A stretch of DNA of 64,000 nt from NCBI RefSeq assembly GCF_042263505.1, contig NZ_JBHKFI010000012.1, positions 62,001-126,000 on the forward strand. The letters run 5' to 3'. The notes beneath the pieces were generated by a model. The model did not search any database. It was given only the letters and a program-made list of their open reading frames with translations, and was not told where the DNA came from. The DNA comes from Bacillus_BE sp042263505 (GTDB lineage Bacteria; Bacillota; Bacilli; Bacillales; Cytobacillaceae). Shown here piece after piece: positions 1-8,914 of the stretch (within the stretch, counting starts at the first letter, position 1; each line of letters starts with the position of its first letter). A program made the position numbers and the translations under genes.

Positions 1-282
1 AAAACAGTAAAGGTCTTTGGAAAAGATCGAAAAAAAGCTGCTGCTATCTTGGGGAAAAATCTTATTCCTTTCTATGAAAATAGCAACCATGATTTTCTTC
101 AATTTCCAATTGAGGCGATTCATTATTTGAAGAATAAAAATATTGAGCTCGCCATTTCATCGAATGTGGTTGAGTTTGAAGAAGGGGAATCGCAAATTCG
201 AGAAATCGCTTTAGATTGGACAACCCCTGATTTATTTGAAATAGAAGATGTTTTTCTGAAGGAAGAAGGAGGAGAAAAATGA
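1..282 (+). CDS. 3' end of an unidentified protein, start outside window
   Basis: The reading frame is open from the first base, so this is the last 93 codons of a gene that begins upstream; the TTG at 49 is internal and has no ribosome binding site. The visible part is acidic, with no cysteine motif or membrane segment, and ends in a Glu-rich tail. Its stop codon overlaps the torD-like start in an ATGA arrangement, so it is probably the preceding gene of the same anaerobic operon. I do not recognise the family; an accessory or maturation protein of the molybdoenzyme operon is only a guess from context. Confidence 0.6.
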   Translation, partial: KTVKVFGKDRKKAAAILGKNLIPFYENSNHDFLQFPIEAIHYLKNKNIELAISSNVVEFEEGESQIREIALDWTTPDLFEIEDVFLKEEGGEK

Positions 283-998
283 TGACACAAACGAACACTC
301 AAATGACTGTATCCGATTTATCCCATCTCTTATTTGCAAGAGAGTACGCTTATGATATTTTAAGAAGATTTTTTATTGAGGAACCATCACAAGAATATCT
401 CAAATTATTCGCGCAACAAAGAATGATTAAACAATTTCCGTTTATTGATGATTCACCAGAAATTGAAGAAGGAGTAAATGAGATTCAGCAATATCTTTCT
501 GAATTCGATGTTGTTCATAATCAATCTCATTTTGATGATTTACATTGGGACTATACCAGAATGTTTATTGGACCTTTTGAACTGCCGGTTCCTCCATGGG
601 AATCTGTCTATGTCAGAAAAGATCGACTGCTTTTTCAACAGAATACGATAGATGTGAGGAAGGAATATGAGCAGTTTGGATATAAAGTGTTCAATGTCAA
701 TTTTGAAGCAGACGATCATATTGGCTTGGAATTGGATTTCCTCTATCACCTAAACAATCGATGTGTAAAGCTATCTGAAGAAGAAACGGGCGCTTTAGAA
801 GAAGTGAAATATCTTCTTAATGAGCAACAGGAATTTTTGAATCACCATCTATTGCCATATGTATCTGAGTTTTGCGAAAAAGTGATTGAGCATGCAGATA
901 CTCAATTTTTTAGAGGAATGGCGAAAATATTAAATTCTTACTTAAAAATGGATTCAGAAGTTCTCAATGAACTTTTGAAGATAGATTTCATTCAATAA
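279..998 (+). CDS. TorD/DmsD-family molybdoenzyme chaperone
   Basis: Predicted cytoplasmic all-helical chaperone of 239 residues that would bind the Tat signal peptide of the catalytic subunit and hold it until the molybdopterin cofactor is inserted. The family signature is seen around residues 144-158: a Glu/Asp-rich DDHIGLELDFLYHL stretch matches the E-x-D-H-x-x-x-E-x-x-F-L core of TorD/DmsD proteins. The start follows GGAGG at good distance and overlaps the upstream stop codon. It ends 24 bases before dmsA copy 1, so translation is probably coupled. It is not repeated in the second dms copy, so one chaperone probably serves both catalytic subunits. Confidence 0.85.
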   Translation: MMTQTNTQMTVSDLSHLLFAREYAYDILRRFFIEEPSQEYLKLFAQQRMIKQFPFIDDSPEIEEGVNEIQQYLSEFDVVHNQSHFDDLHWDYTRMFIGPFELPVPPWESVYVRKDRLLFQQNTIDVRKEYEQFGYKVFNVNFEADDHIGLELDFLYHLNNRCVKLSEEETGALEEVKYLLNEQQEFLNHHLLPYVSEFCEKVIEHADTQFFRGMAKILNSYLKMDSEVLNELLKIDFIQ

Positions 999-1022
999 TT
1001 TTCTAGGAAAGGAGAATTACAA

Positions 1023-3593
1023 ATGCTAGATCTATTTAAAAAAGCAAATGAGTTCAAAATGACAAGAAGATCATTCATTGGCTGGTCATCCGCTGTTGCC
1101 GCTACAGCTGCAATCCCTGTGAGTCATGGCTTAGTAGCAAAGGCACAAACAACAGCTGGAACAAAAGATGCTAGTGGAGAGGGTGTTTGGAAAACGGCTG
1201 CTTGCTGGCATAACTGCGGCGGACGCTGTTTAAACAAGGTTCTTGTTAAGGATGGGGTAGTTATTCGTCAGAAAACTGATGATACCCATACGGACAGCCC
1301 AGATTATCCACAACAACGGGGATGTATTAGAGGCCGTTCTCAAAGACAACAAGTGTTTGGAGCGGACCGCCTTAGATATCCAATGAAGCGTAAAAACTGG
1401 AAGCCCGGTGGAGGAAAGAAGGAATTACGTGGAAAAGATCAGTGGGTTCGGATTTCTTGGGATGAGGCCTTAGATAATGTTGCAAGTGAAATAAAACGTA
1501 TTTCTGAAAAATATGGGTATGATTCTATTTGGGTTACTGGTGGAGGAGATATGGTCAACGTTCTTTCTGATTACGGAGGATGTAATACAGACTGGGGAAC
1601 TACTTCTCGCGGCGCATGGACATTTGTTCCAGATATGATGGGTGTTGGGCCAGCACCAGAAAGCAGCATAAACGATAGAATTGATATGCGAAACTCCCAA
1701 CTGATTGTTCTTTGGGGGATGAATCCTGCTTGGAGCTCTGCAGGAAGTCCAGCTTACAATTTCCTTCAAACCAAAAAGGCTGGTGCAAGATTTATTTCAA
1801 TAGATCCAATTTATAATGATACGGCCAATATTCTTGGAGCGGATTGGGTGCCTGTACGCCCAGGATCAGACCATGCTTTGGCACTAGGCATGATGTATAC
1901 ACTTTTAGATGAAGATAATCCTTCAACAAATCCATTGATTGATTGGGATTTCTTAAATCGTTGTACGGTTGGTTTTGACAAGGACCATATGCCTGAGGGA
2001 GCAGATCCAAAAGAGAACTTTAAAGATTACTTACTCGGTACATTTGATCAACAACCAAAGACACCTGAATGGGCATCTGAAATTTGTGGCGTTGAACCAC
2101 GCAAAATTCGTCAATTAGCACGTGAAATTGGTTCTACCAATCGTGTAGCACTACTTACTGGATGGGCACCTGCCCGTATAAATGAAGGGGAAGGCTGGGT
2201 ACAAGCCTTTTCGACTTTAGGAATGATGACTGGACACATGGGACGCTCAGGAAGAATGACCGGAGTAAGTTGTCACTCTCGTGCTAGTAACGGAGGGCAA
2301 ATATTAATCCAACCTGGTATGAATGGATACATCATTCCAGAAAATCCTGTTACTAATACGATTAATCACAATGAAATTTTCCAAGCAGTCATTGACGGAA
2401 AATTTCATCAACAGGATGAAGGGGAGCGGAAAGTCAATATTCAGCTAATGTACAATTCCTTTGGTGCAACCATGCAAACCCGTGTTGATATCTCAAGCGG
2501 GATAAAGGCTGCAAGAAAAGTTGAATTTGTCGTTTCAAACGCTTATGTATTAAATACAAATGCCAAATATTCTGATATTGTCCTTCCTGTTACAACGGAA
2601 TGGGAAAAAGTCGGAGGAGTCTTATCAGGAAACCGTGAGATTTTAATTGCCTATACCCAAATTGTGGATCCGTTGTATGAAGCAAAGAGCGATGTGTGGA
2701 TTGCAAAACAATTAATGAAAAAGCTCGGGAAGGACCCTTCAAAAGTATACCCATTTGATGAAAAACAAGCTTTCTTTAATACACTTGCAACAAGTACCGT
2801 TATCGATGAAAAAGGTGTTAATTTTGAGCCTTTAGTGACGATTACTGCTCAAGATATCAGTGAATGGGGAGTTCAAGGAAAGCCTCAAAAAGGAAGAATT
2901 GGACTAAAGGAATTCTTGGATAATGGCCTTTATCAGGTTGAAAGAAAACCTGGAGACCAATACGGGGGCATAGCATATAAAAATTTTGTAGAAGACCCTA
3001 AAAAGAATCCATTACCTACTAAGTCTGGTAAATTCGAAATTTATTGTAAAACAATTGCCGAAACTTCTAAAACTGGATGGACAGAGCAATCTCCAATCGC
3101 AAAATATGTTCCAAAACCAAAAGGCTATGAATCTACTTTTGATGATTGGGAGAGCAAAAAGAAAGGAAAATATCCATTCCAAGTTATGAACCCACATTAT
3201 TTAAGACGTTCACACAGTACGCTTAATAATGTTCCATGGTTGCGAGAAGCTTGGCCGAATCCTGTATTTATCAATAAAAGTGATGCGAAAAAACTAGGCA
3301 TTAAAGAGGGAGAAACGGTATTGTTATCAAATGAATATGGAAAAGTGCTGCGTCCAGCCCATTTGATGGAATCAATGATGCCTGGTGTTATTGGGTTGCC
3401 ACACGGTGCCTGGGTCGAAATGGATGAAGAGCTAGGAGTAGATAAAGCAGGTGCTGATAATATGTTGTGTGGACCGGTTCCAACTGGCTTTGGAACCTCT
3501 GGCTGGAATACAGCAACATGTAATTTAGAAAAATGGGACGGTGAACCACTTGAAGAAGATGTGAAGTGGCCACAACGCATTGTTAAATTTTAA
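1023..3593 (+). CDS. dmsA: DmsA-type molybdopterin oxidoreductase, catalytic subunit, copy 1
   Basis: Catalytic subunit of a DMSO-reductase-type respiratory enzyme, 856 residues, probably exported folded to the outer face of the membrane. A twin-arginine signal lies at residues 14-20 (TRRSFIG) followed by an Ala-rich hydrophobic core. Cys61, Cys65, Cys69 and Cys101 form the N-terminal [4Fe-4S] motif. Ser195 in GTTSRGAW aligns with the molybdenum-ligand serine of E. coli DmsA. The C-terminal cofactor-binding region (LRRSHSTLNN, then the PLEEDVKW tail) is intact. Length is slightly above E. coli DmsA. It is followed by dmsB after 19 bases. The true acceptor (DMSO, TMAO or another S- or N-oxide) is unknown. 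The start follows AAGGAG. Confidence 0.88.
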   Translation: MLDLFKKANEFKMTRRSFIGWSSAVAATAAIPVSHGLVAKAQTTAGTKDASGEGVWKTAACWHNCGGRCLNKVLVKDGVVIRQKTDDTHTDSPDYPQQRGCIRGRSQRQQVFGADRLRYPMKRKNWKPGGGKKELRGKDQWVRISWDEALDNVASEIKRISEKYGYDSIWVTGGGDMVNVLSDYGGCNTDWGTTSRGAWTFVPDMMGVGPAPESSINDRIDMRNSQLIVLWGMNPAWSSAGSPAYNFLQTKKAGARFISIDPIYNDTANILGADWVPVRPGSDHALALGMMYTLLDEDNPSTNPLIDWDFLNRCTVGFDKDHMPEGADPKENFKDYLLGTFDQQPKTPEWASEICGVEPRKIRQLAREIGSTNRVALLTGWAPARINEGEGWVQAFSTLGMMTGHMGRSGRMTGVSCHSRASNGGQILIQPGMNGYIIPENPVTNTINHNEIFQAVIDGKFHQQDEGERKVNIQLMYNSFGATMQTRVDISSGIKAARKVEFVVSNAYVLNTNAKYSDIVLPVTTEWEKVGGVLSGNREILIAYTQIVDPLYEAKSDVWIAKQLMKKLGKDPSKVYPFDEKQAFFNTLATSTVIDEKGVNFEPLVTITAQDISEWGVQGKPQKGRIGLKEFLDNGLYQVERKPGDQYGGIAYKNFVEDPKKNPLPTKSGKFEIYCKTIAETSKTGWTEQSPIAKYVPKPKGYESTFDDWESKKKGKYPFQVMNPHYLRRSHSTLNNVPWLREAWPNPVFINKSDAKKLGIKEGETVLLSNEYGKVLRPAHLMESMMPGVIGLPHGAWVEMDEELGVDKAGADNMLCGPVPTGFGTSGWNTATCNLEKWDGEPLEEDVKWPQRIVKF

Positions 3594-3612
3594 ATGAAGG
3601 AGGTCGTAGATT

Positions 3613-4146
3613 ATGGCTCAAATGGGTTTCTTTATCAATGTAGCCCAATGTATTGGGTGTAAAACATGTACGGTTGCTTGTAAAGATAAAAATAATTTAG
3701 AAGTCGGAAGAAATTTCCGCAGAGTTTATGATTTTGAAGAAGGAACTTATCCGCACCCTTCTATTTACCATATCTCACTTTCTTGTAATCATTGCGATGA
3801 TCCTGGTTGTGTAAAAGCGTGTCCAACTACTGCCATGCACAAGAGAGACGAAGATGGAGTTGTGGTTGTAGACCATGATAAATGTGTAGGATGCAGGTAT
3901 TGTGAATGGAACTGTCCATATCAAGGTCCGCAATTTGATGAAAAACTTGGCAAGATGACTAAATGTGATACTTGCCTAGATTTACGGGAAAATGGTGAAG
4001 AACCAGCATGTGTAACTTCTTGTGTGATGCGTGCGATTGAATTTGGTCCAATCGATGAATTGCGTAAGAAATATGGAAAAGTCAATGAAATAAAAGGAAT
4101 GCCAAATGCTTCTATCACCAAACCAAATATCGTCATTAATTATTAA
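3613..4146 (+). CDS. dmsB: DmsB-type electron transfer subunit, copy 1
   Basis: Iron-sulfur subunit of 177 residues that passes electrons from the membrane subunit to the catalytic subunit. Four cysteine groups typical of DmsB/PsrB proteins are visible: CIGCKTCTVAC, CNHCDDPGCVKAC, CVGCRYCEWNC and CDTC followed by EPACVTSC, giving sixteen cysteines for four [4Fe-4S] clusters. It has no signal peptide and probably travels with the Tat-exported DmsA. GGAGG lies eight bases before the ATG, and the gene sits tightly between dmsA and dmsC. It is slightly shorter than E. coli DmsB. By my count it differs from copy 2 at about 14 positions. Confidence 0.92.
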   Translation: MAQMGFFINVAQCIGCKTCTVACKDKNNLEVGRNFRRVYDFEEGTYPHPSIYHISLSCNHCDDPGCVKACPTTAMHKRDEDGVVVVDHDKCVGCRYCEWNCPYQGPQFDEKLGKMTKCDTCLDLRENGEEPACVTSCVMRAIEFGPIDELRKKYGKVNEIKGMPNASITKPNIVINY

Positions 4147-4163
4147 TAAAGGAGGTTTTCGTC

Positions 4164-5006
4164 ATGAATGAGTGGGCGTTATTAATCTTTACAGTTTGTA
4201 TTCAAGCTGCTATTGGCGGAATCTTTATGCTTTCACTATTCTATTACAAAATTTCTAAGCTTGGACAAGAACAAACCTTTCAAGCTATGAAGCTCCCTTT
4301 AATTGTCATCGCTGTCTTGTCCATTATTGGACTAGGTGCTTCATTTGCCCATCTAGGTGCGCCAAGCAATGCTTTTAACACGTTAAGACATTTAGGCTCT
4401 TCCTGGATGAGCCGTGAGATTTTAGTAACAGGCTTCTTTATTGCTGCAGCATGTATTACAGCCGGATTAAGCTTAGTGCAAAAAAAGGTGAATTTTTGGT
4501 TGCTTCTTATTTCAACCGTAATTGGAGCTTTTGATATATATTGTATGGCATCAATTTATTCGAACTCCCTAATCAATGGCTGGCATTCTGCCAATACATT
4601 TACATCTTTTTATGGAACAGCATTGGTTCTTGGACCAGTGTTAGCCATTAGTTTTATTGTACCAATGTTAAAAGCAGATCCAGGTTTAGGCAAGAATCTC
4701 ACCAAGTATTCCTTCTTTATCGCTATTTCTGGGATTGCTGTTCAATTGGTAGGAGTAGCCTTATTTTCTGCAGGCTCTCAGGATATCAATATGATTGCCG
4801 GTATGAATGCAAGTGCATCACTTCACAATTATCAGGGAACGATTGCCCTTCGCTGGATTATTGAGGTAATTGGGTTAGGTGGATTAGGATTCTTATCTCT
4901 AGCGGATAAAAGAAAATTCTCTCTTTCCTTTATATATGTCGCCTTAGCAGTTCTTGTATTAGCAGAAGGAATGAGTCGGTATTTGTTCTATGTTTTAGGT
5001 GTTTAA
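4164..5006 (+). CDS. dmsC: DmsC-type membrane anchor subunit, copy 1
   Basis: Integral membrane subunit of 280 residues with about eight hydrophobic segments, matching DmsC (about 287 residues in E. coli). It should anchor the enzyme and oxidise menaquinol. The N-terminus MNEWALLIFTVCIQAAIGG resembles the DmsC start, and a conserved HLGAPSNAFNTLRHLGSSW loop lies near residues 67-87. AAAGGAGG precedes the ATG. The DNA of this gene is almost identical to dmsC copy 2 over long blocks, much more so than the dmsA copies are, which suggests recent gene conversion or strong constraint. Confidence 0.9.
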   Translation: MNEWALLIFTVCIQAAIGGIFMLSLFYYKISKLGQEQTFQAMKLPLIVIAVLSIIGLGASFAHLGAPSNAFNTLRHLGSSWMSREILVTGFFIAAACITAGLSLVQKKVNFWLLLISTVIGAFDIYCMASIYSNSLINGWHSANTFTSFYGTALVLGPVLAISFIVPMLKADPGLGKNLTKYSFFIAISGIAVQLVGVALFSAGSQDINMIAGMNASASLHNYQGTIALRWIIEVIGLGGLGFLSLADKRKFSLSFIYVALAVLVLAEGMSRYLFYVLGV

Positions 5007-5089
5007 TCAAAGTCTCAAATGAAATATATTTCCACATAATGAAGATTTTATCAAAGTAATTTTAGTTAAAGCTTAAGGAGTGGGTATAG

Positions 5090-5284
5090 ATGTTCTCTAA
5101 TATTGGAATACCCGGATTAATCCTCGTTTTAGTGATTGCCCTAGTTATTTTTGGCCCTAAAAAGTTACCTGAGATTGGTAGAGCGATTGGTCAAAGCTTG
5201 AGAGAATTCAAATCTTCTACAAAAGGAATTATCGAGGATGATGAAGCAGAGGAAGTAAAAGAGGAGAAAAAGGAAGAAGTATAA
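5090..5284 (+). CDS. tatA: Tat translocase subunit TatA, dms copy 1
   Basis: Small twin-arginine translocase component of 64 residues. It has the family pattern: a short N-terminal hydrophobic helix (residues 3-21), the FGPKKLPEIGR hinge, an amphipathic helix (GQSLREFKSSTKG) and a charged, Glu-rich tail. It lies 83 bases after dmsC and is closed by a strong terminator, so it is probably the last gene of the dms operon and may be a dedicated pore for exporting the DmsA-DmsB complex. No tatC is present in the window, so it must work with a TatC encoded elsewhere. AAGGAG lies upstream of the ATG. Confidence 0.93.
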   Translation: MFSNIGIPGLILVLVIALVIFGPKKLPEIGRAIGQSLREFKSSTKGIIEDDEAEEVKEEKKEEV

Positions 5285-5312
5285 ATCAAAAAATCCCCAT
5301 AAAAGATATAGT

Positions 5313-5352
5313 AAGCCCTGGTACATTTTTAGTATCAGGGCTTATTTTTTTG
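5313..5352 (+). terminator. Rho-independent terminator after tatA copy 1
   Basis: An eight-base AAGCCCTG/CAGGGCTT stem extended by a TAC/GTA pairing is followed by a run of Ts at 5343-5351. It ends the first dms operon and separates it from the promoter region of the second copy. Confidence 0.9.
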
Positions 5353-5772
5353 TGAAGAGCTAAGAAAGAAAATATGTATGACTATAAGGAATAATGAACA
5401 TTCTGCCTAGTGGAAAGAATAGGTGCTTAGGATGGAGTCTTATTTTAAAGTAATGTCATTGGTTTCCATGTCATATCGTACAAAATTTGACCGTAATTTT
5501 TGTTTTTGGGGGCCATATGTTCTGATTACCCAAAATTGTATAATGAATTTATGTAAATATGTGAATTGCCTCACAAAAAGATAAGCTAATTGACCAAAGG
5601 ATAAAATGGATTGAAGTTTGGGATCATTCAAGATTTGTCAGGAATTGAGTTCAAGAAAAACAATTCTTCCTGAGAAATGGCAAGCAAAATAAAGAGAATT
5701 CATTCAAAGTGAATCATAAGTTTCATAGAAACTTTTGATATAGATTTTATTTTCTAAGAAAGGAGAATGACC
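5353..5772 (+). promoter_or_regulatory. Promoter region of the second dms operon
   Basis: This 420-base region has no convincing gene; the minus-strand frame at 5440-5631 has no ribosome binding site. It holds a perfect Fnr/Crp-type box at 5560-5575. A TAAAAT at 5602-5607 could be the -10 element, which would place the box roughly 45 bases upstream of the start of transcription, near the activating position of Fnr. The long leader between there and dmsA copy 2 has no structure I recognise. Confidence 0.5.
5560..5575 (+). promoter_or_regulatory. Perfect Fnr/Crp-type operator box
   Basis: TGTGA, six bases, then TCACA is an exact match to the Bacillus Fnr consensus TGTGA-N6-TCACA. It stands about 200 bases upstream of dmsA copy 2, with a possible -10 (TAAAAT) 27 bases downstream. 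Activation of the second dms operon under oxygen limitation is the natural reading. No equivalent box for copy 1 is visible because its promoter is outside the window. Confidence 0.75.
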
Positions 5773-8343
5773 ATGTTAGATTTATTTAAAAAAGCAAATG
5801 AATTTAAAATGACAAGAAGATCTTTCATCGGCTGGTCATCAGCAGTTGCTGCAACAGCAGCCATTCCAGTGAGTCATGGTTTAGTGGCTAAAGCAAAAAC
5901 AACCATTGGAACGGAAGATGCAAGTGGAGAAGGTGTATGGAGAACCGCTGCTTGCTGGCATAACTGTGGAAGTCGCTGCTTAAATAAGGTTCTTGTAAAG
6001 GATGGAGTTGTCATTCGGCAAAAAACAGATGATACACATCCAGATAGTCCGGATTATCCACAACAACGAGGATGTTTAAGGGGCAGGTCTCAACGGCGTC
6101 AAGTCTTTAATACGGATCGAATAAAATATCCGATGAAGAGAAAACATTGGAAGCCAGGTGGCGGAAACAAAGAGCTCCGCGGAAAGGACCAATGGGTTCG
6201 AATCTCCTGGGATGAGGCTCTTGAACATATTGCTTCAGAAACAAAGAGAATTCAAGAAAAGTATGGGAAAGAATCTATTTTTGTTTCTGGTGGTGGAGAT
6301 GTTTGTAAGGTTATGTCAACGATGGGCGGATATACCGACCATACGGGTACGACTTCATGGGGAGCTTGGCTATATACGTATGATAAGCTTGGAGTAGGAG
6401 AAGGATTAATGGTTGATGGGATTAATGACCGTCTTGACATGAGAAATTCCCAATTGATTGTTCTTTGGGGGGTTAACCCTGCTTGGAGTACGATGGGAAG
6501 TGCAACCTACAACTACTATCAGGCGAAAAAAGCAGGAGCACGCTTTATTTGTATCGATCCACTTTATACTGCTTCAGCCAGTGTATTTGATGCGGATTGG
6601 GTACCTATTCGACCAGGTACGGATCATGCGTTGGCACTGGGTATTATGTATACCTTATTGGATGAGGATGATCCGAAAAAGAATCCATTAATTAAATGGG
6701 ACTTTTTAAATAAATATACGATTGGTTTCGATAAAGATCATATGCTGAAGGGAGTAGATCCGAAAGAAAACTTCAAGGATTATCTTCTTGGAACTTATGA
6801 TGGTCAACCGAAAACACCTGAGTGGGCTTCAGAAATTTGTGGAGTGGAACCAATGAGAATTCGTCAGCTTGCTCGAGATATAGGGGGAACTGAACGTGTT
6901 GCGTTACTAACGGGTTGGGCTGTTGCAAGGATAAGCAATGGTGAAGGCTGGGTGCAAGCATTTTCAACTCTTGGAATGATGACGGGACATATGGGAAGCT
7001 CAGGAAATATGACGGGTGTTAGTTGTTGGGAATATTCAGGAAACAATGGGCCAATGCTTTTAACTGCTGGCGATGGAGGATTACCACCTGTTACAAATCC
7101 GGTAACAAATATCATCAATGATAATCAAATTTGGGATGCTGTTTTAGATGGAAAGTACTTGCAAATAGGTGAAGGCGAAAGAAAGGTAAATATTCAATTT
7201 ATCTATCATGGTTTCAACGCTACTCTACAAACCAAAAGTAATATTGGAAGAGGAATTGAAGCACATAAAAAAGTTGAATTTGTTGTCACCAACGCCTATG
7301 CATTGACAACGAATGCTAAATACTCTGATATCGTGTTACCAGTAGCAACTCAATGGGAAACAGCGGGTTCTGTGACTGGAGGAAATCGTGAAATTCTCAT
7401 TACATGGTCAAAAATTATTGAACCATTATATGAGTCAAAAACCGATCAAGAAATAGCAAAAGCACTTTTGAAAAAGTTAGGGAAAGATCCAAAAGCAGTT
7501 TATCCAATCAGCGAAAAACAACAGTATTTTAATCAATTAGCGGGAAGTATGGTAGTAAAAGAAAATGGTGCGGATTTTGAACCATTATGCACCATTACTG
7601 CTCAAGATTTAAAAGATTGGGGAGTAACAGGAAAACCGCAAAAAGGACGGATTTCTTTAAAAGAATTTGTGGATACGGGAATTTATCAAGTTCCAAGAAA
7701 GCCTGGTGACAATTTTGGAGCCATCGCTTATAAAAAATTCATTGATGATCCAAAAGCTAATCCAGTTTCCAGTGAAAGTGGAAAGTTCGAAATCTATTGT
7801 AAAGCATTAAACGAAGAATCCAAAAAGGCATTTTCTGAGATTGCCCCAATTGCCAAATATGAACCTAAAGTACATGGTTATGAATCAACATTCGCAGATT
7901 GGAAGAAAAAGAAAAAAGGAAAATATCCATTCCAAGTCTTTAATCCACATTATTTAAGACGGTCACACAGTACGTTAGATAATGTCCCACAATTACGTGA
8001 AGCTTGGCCAAATCCGGTTTATATAAGCAAAAAGGATGCGAAAGAGATTGGAATAAAAGATGGTGAAACGGTTCTTTTGTCCAATGAATATGGAAAATCT
8101 TTACGCCCTGCTAAGGTAGTAGAGACTTTAATGCCGGGAGTGGTTGCCCTACCGCACGGAGCTTGGGTGGATATCGATGAAAAAGGAATTGACCATGCAG
8201 GTGCTGACAACTATTTAGTAGGTCATATACCAACCGGTTTAGGAGCTTCAGGCTTTAACTCAGCAAGATGCGATGTTGAGAAATGGGACGGAGAGCCACT
8301 CGAAGAAGATGTGAAGTGGCCACAGCGCATTATTAAATTCTAA
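5773..8343 (+). CDS. dmsA: DmsA-type molybdopterin oxidoreductase, catalytic subunit, copy 2
   Basis: Second catalytic subunit, also 856 residues from this start. ATG 5773 is preferred over ATG 5767 because it leaves seven bases after AGGAG. It keeps the same Tat signal (TRRSFIG), the four N-terminal Cys ligands for [4Fe-4S], and the molybdenum-ligand serine in GTTSWGAW. It differs from copy 1 mainly around the active site: the residue after the ligand serine is Trp instead of Arg, and the segments TGVSCWEYSGNNG and LTAGDGGLPP differ completely from copy 1. The Tat signal and C-terminus are nearly unchanged. A different or broader substrate range is therefore likely. Confidence 0.88.
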   Translation: MLDLFKKANEFKMTRRSFIGWSSAVAATAAIPVSHGLVAKAKTTIGTEDASGEGVWRTAACWHNCGSRCLNKVLVKDGVVIRQKTDDTHPDSPDYPQQRGCLRGRSQRRQVFNTDRIKYPMKRKHWKPGGGNKELRGKDQWVRISWDEALEHIASETKRIQEKYGKESIFVSGGGDVCKVMSTMGGYTDHTGTTSWGAWLYTYDKLGVGEGLMVDGINDRLDMRNSQLIVLWGVNPAWSTMGSATYNYYQAKKAGARFICIDPLYTASASVFDADWVPIRPGTDHALALGIMYTLLDEDDPKKNPLIKWDFLNKYTIGFDKDHMLKGVDPKENFKDYLLGTYDGQPKTPEWASEICGVEPMRIRQLARDIGGTERVALLTGWAVARISNGEGWVQAFSTLGMMTGHMGSSGNMTGVSCWEYSGNNGPMLLTAGDGGLPPVTNPVTNIINDNQIWDAVLDGKYLQIGEGERKVNIQFIYHGFNATLQTKSNIGRGIEAHKKVEFVVTNAYALTTNAKYSDIVLPVATQWETAGSVTGGNREILITWSKIIEPLYESKTDQEIAKALLKKLGKDPKAVYPISEKQQYFNQLAGSMVVKENGADFEPLCTITAQDLKDWGVTGKPQKGRISLKEFVDTGIYQVPRKPGDNFGAIAYKKFIDDPKANPVSSESGKFEIYCKALNEESKKAFSEIAPIAKYEPKVHGYESTFADWKKKKKGKYPFQVFNPHYLRRSHSTLDNVPQLREAWPNPVYISKKDAKEIGIKDGETVLLSNEYGKSLRPAKVVETLMPGVVALPHGAWVDIDEKGIDHAGADNYLVGHIPTGLGASGFNSARCDVEKWDGEPLEEDVKWPQRIIKF

Positions 8344-8363
8344 TAAAGAAGGAGGTCCTGATT

Positions 8364-8900
8364 GTGGCTCAAATGGGTTTCTTTATTGATGTAGCAAAAT
8401 GTATAGGATGTAAAACATGCACCATTGCATGTAAAGATAAAAGTGATTTAGAAGTCGGAAGAAATTTCCGCAGGGTGTATGACTTTGAAGAAGGGACTTT
8501 CCCTCATCCAACTACTTATCATATCTCTCTTTCATGTAATCACTGCGATGATCCAGGTTGTGTCAAAGCATGTCCGACGACCGCTATGCATAAGAGAGAA
8601 GAAGATGGAGTTGTTGTTGTAGATCATAATAAGTGTGTAGGATGCAGGTACTGCGAATGGAACTGTCCATATCAAGGTCCGCAATTCGATGAAAAACTTG
8701 GCAAGATGACCAAATGTGATACTTGCTTGGATTTACGGGAAAATGGTGAAGAACCTGTATGTGTTGCTTCTTGTATTATGCGTGCAATTGAATTTGGACC
8801 AATCGATGAATTACGCAAGAAATATGGAAAAGTCAATGAAATAAAAGGAATGCCAAGTGCTTCCATCACTAAACCAAATATCGTCATTAATTATAAATAA
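8364..8900 (+). CDS. dmsB: DmsB-type electron transfer subunit, copy 2
   Basis: Iron-sulfur subunit of 178 residues, nearly the same as copy 1, with the same sixteen-cysteine pattern for four [4Fe-4S] clusters. It starts with GTG after AAGGAGG. Substitutions are conservative and avoid the cysteines. It lies 20 bases after dmsA copy 2 and 14 bases before dmsC copy 2. Because the B and C subunits are so alike, the two enzymes could in principle exchange these subunits. Confidence 0.92.
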   Translation: MAQMGFFIDVAKCIGCKTCTIACKDKSDLEVGRNFRRVYDFEEGTFPHPTTYHISLSCNHCDDPGCVKACPTTAMHKREEDGVVVVDHNKCVGCRYCEWNCPYQGPQFDEKLGKMTKCDTCLDLRENGEEPVCVASCIMRAIEFGPIDELRKKYGKVNEIKGMPSASITKPNIVINYK

Positions 8901-8914
8901 GGGAGGGGTTCCTC

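Noticed and set aside
5440..5631. Minus-strand frame of 63 codons in the gap before dms copy 2
   Set aside because: No ribosome binding site, and it covers the perfect Fnr box; most likely chance.
1023..8343. Selenate or arsenate reductase identity for the two DmsA copies
   Set aside because: The serine ligand and subunit type match DmsABC; nothing in the sequence specifies selenate or arsenate as substrate.
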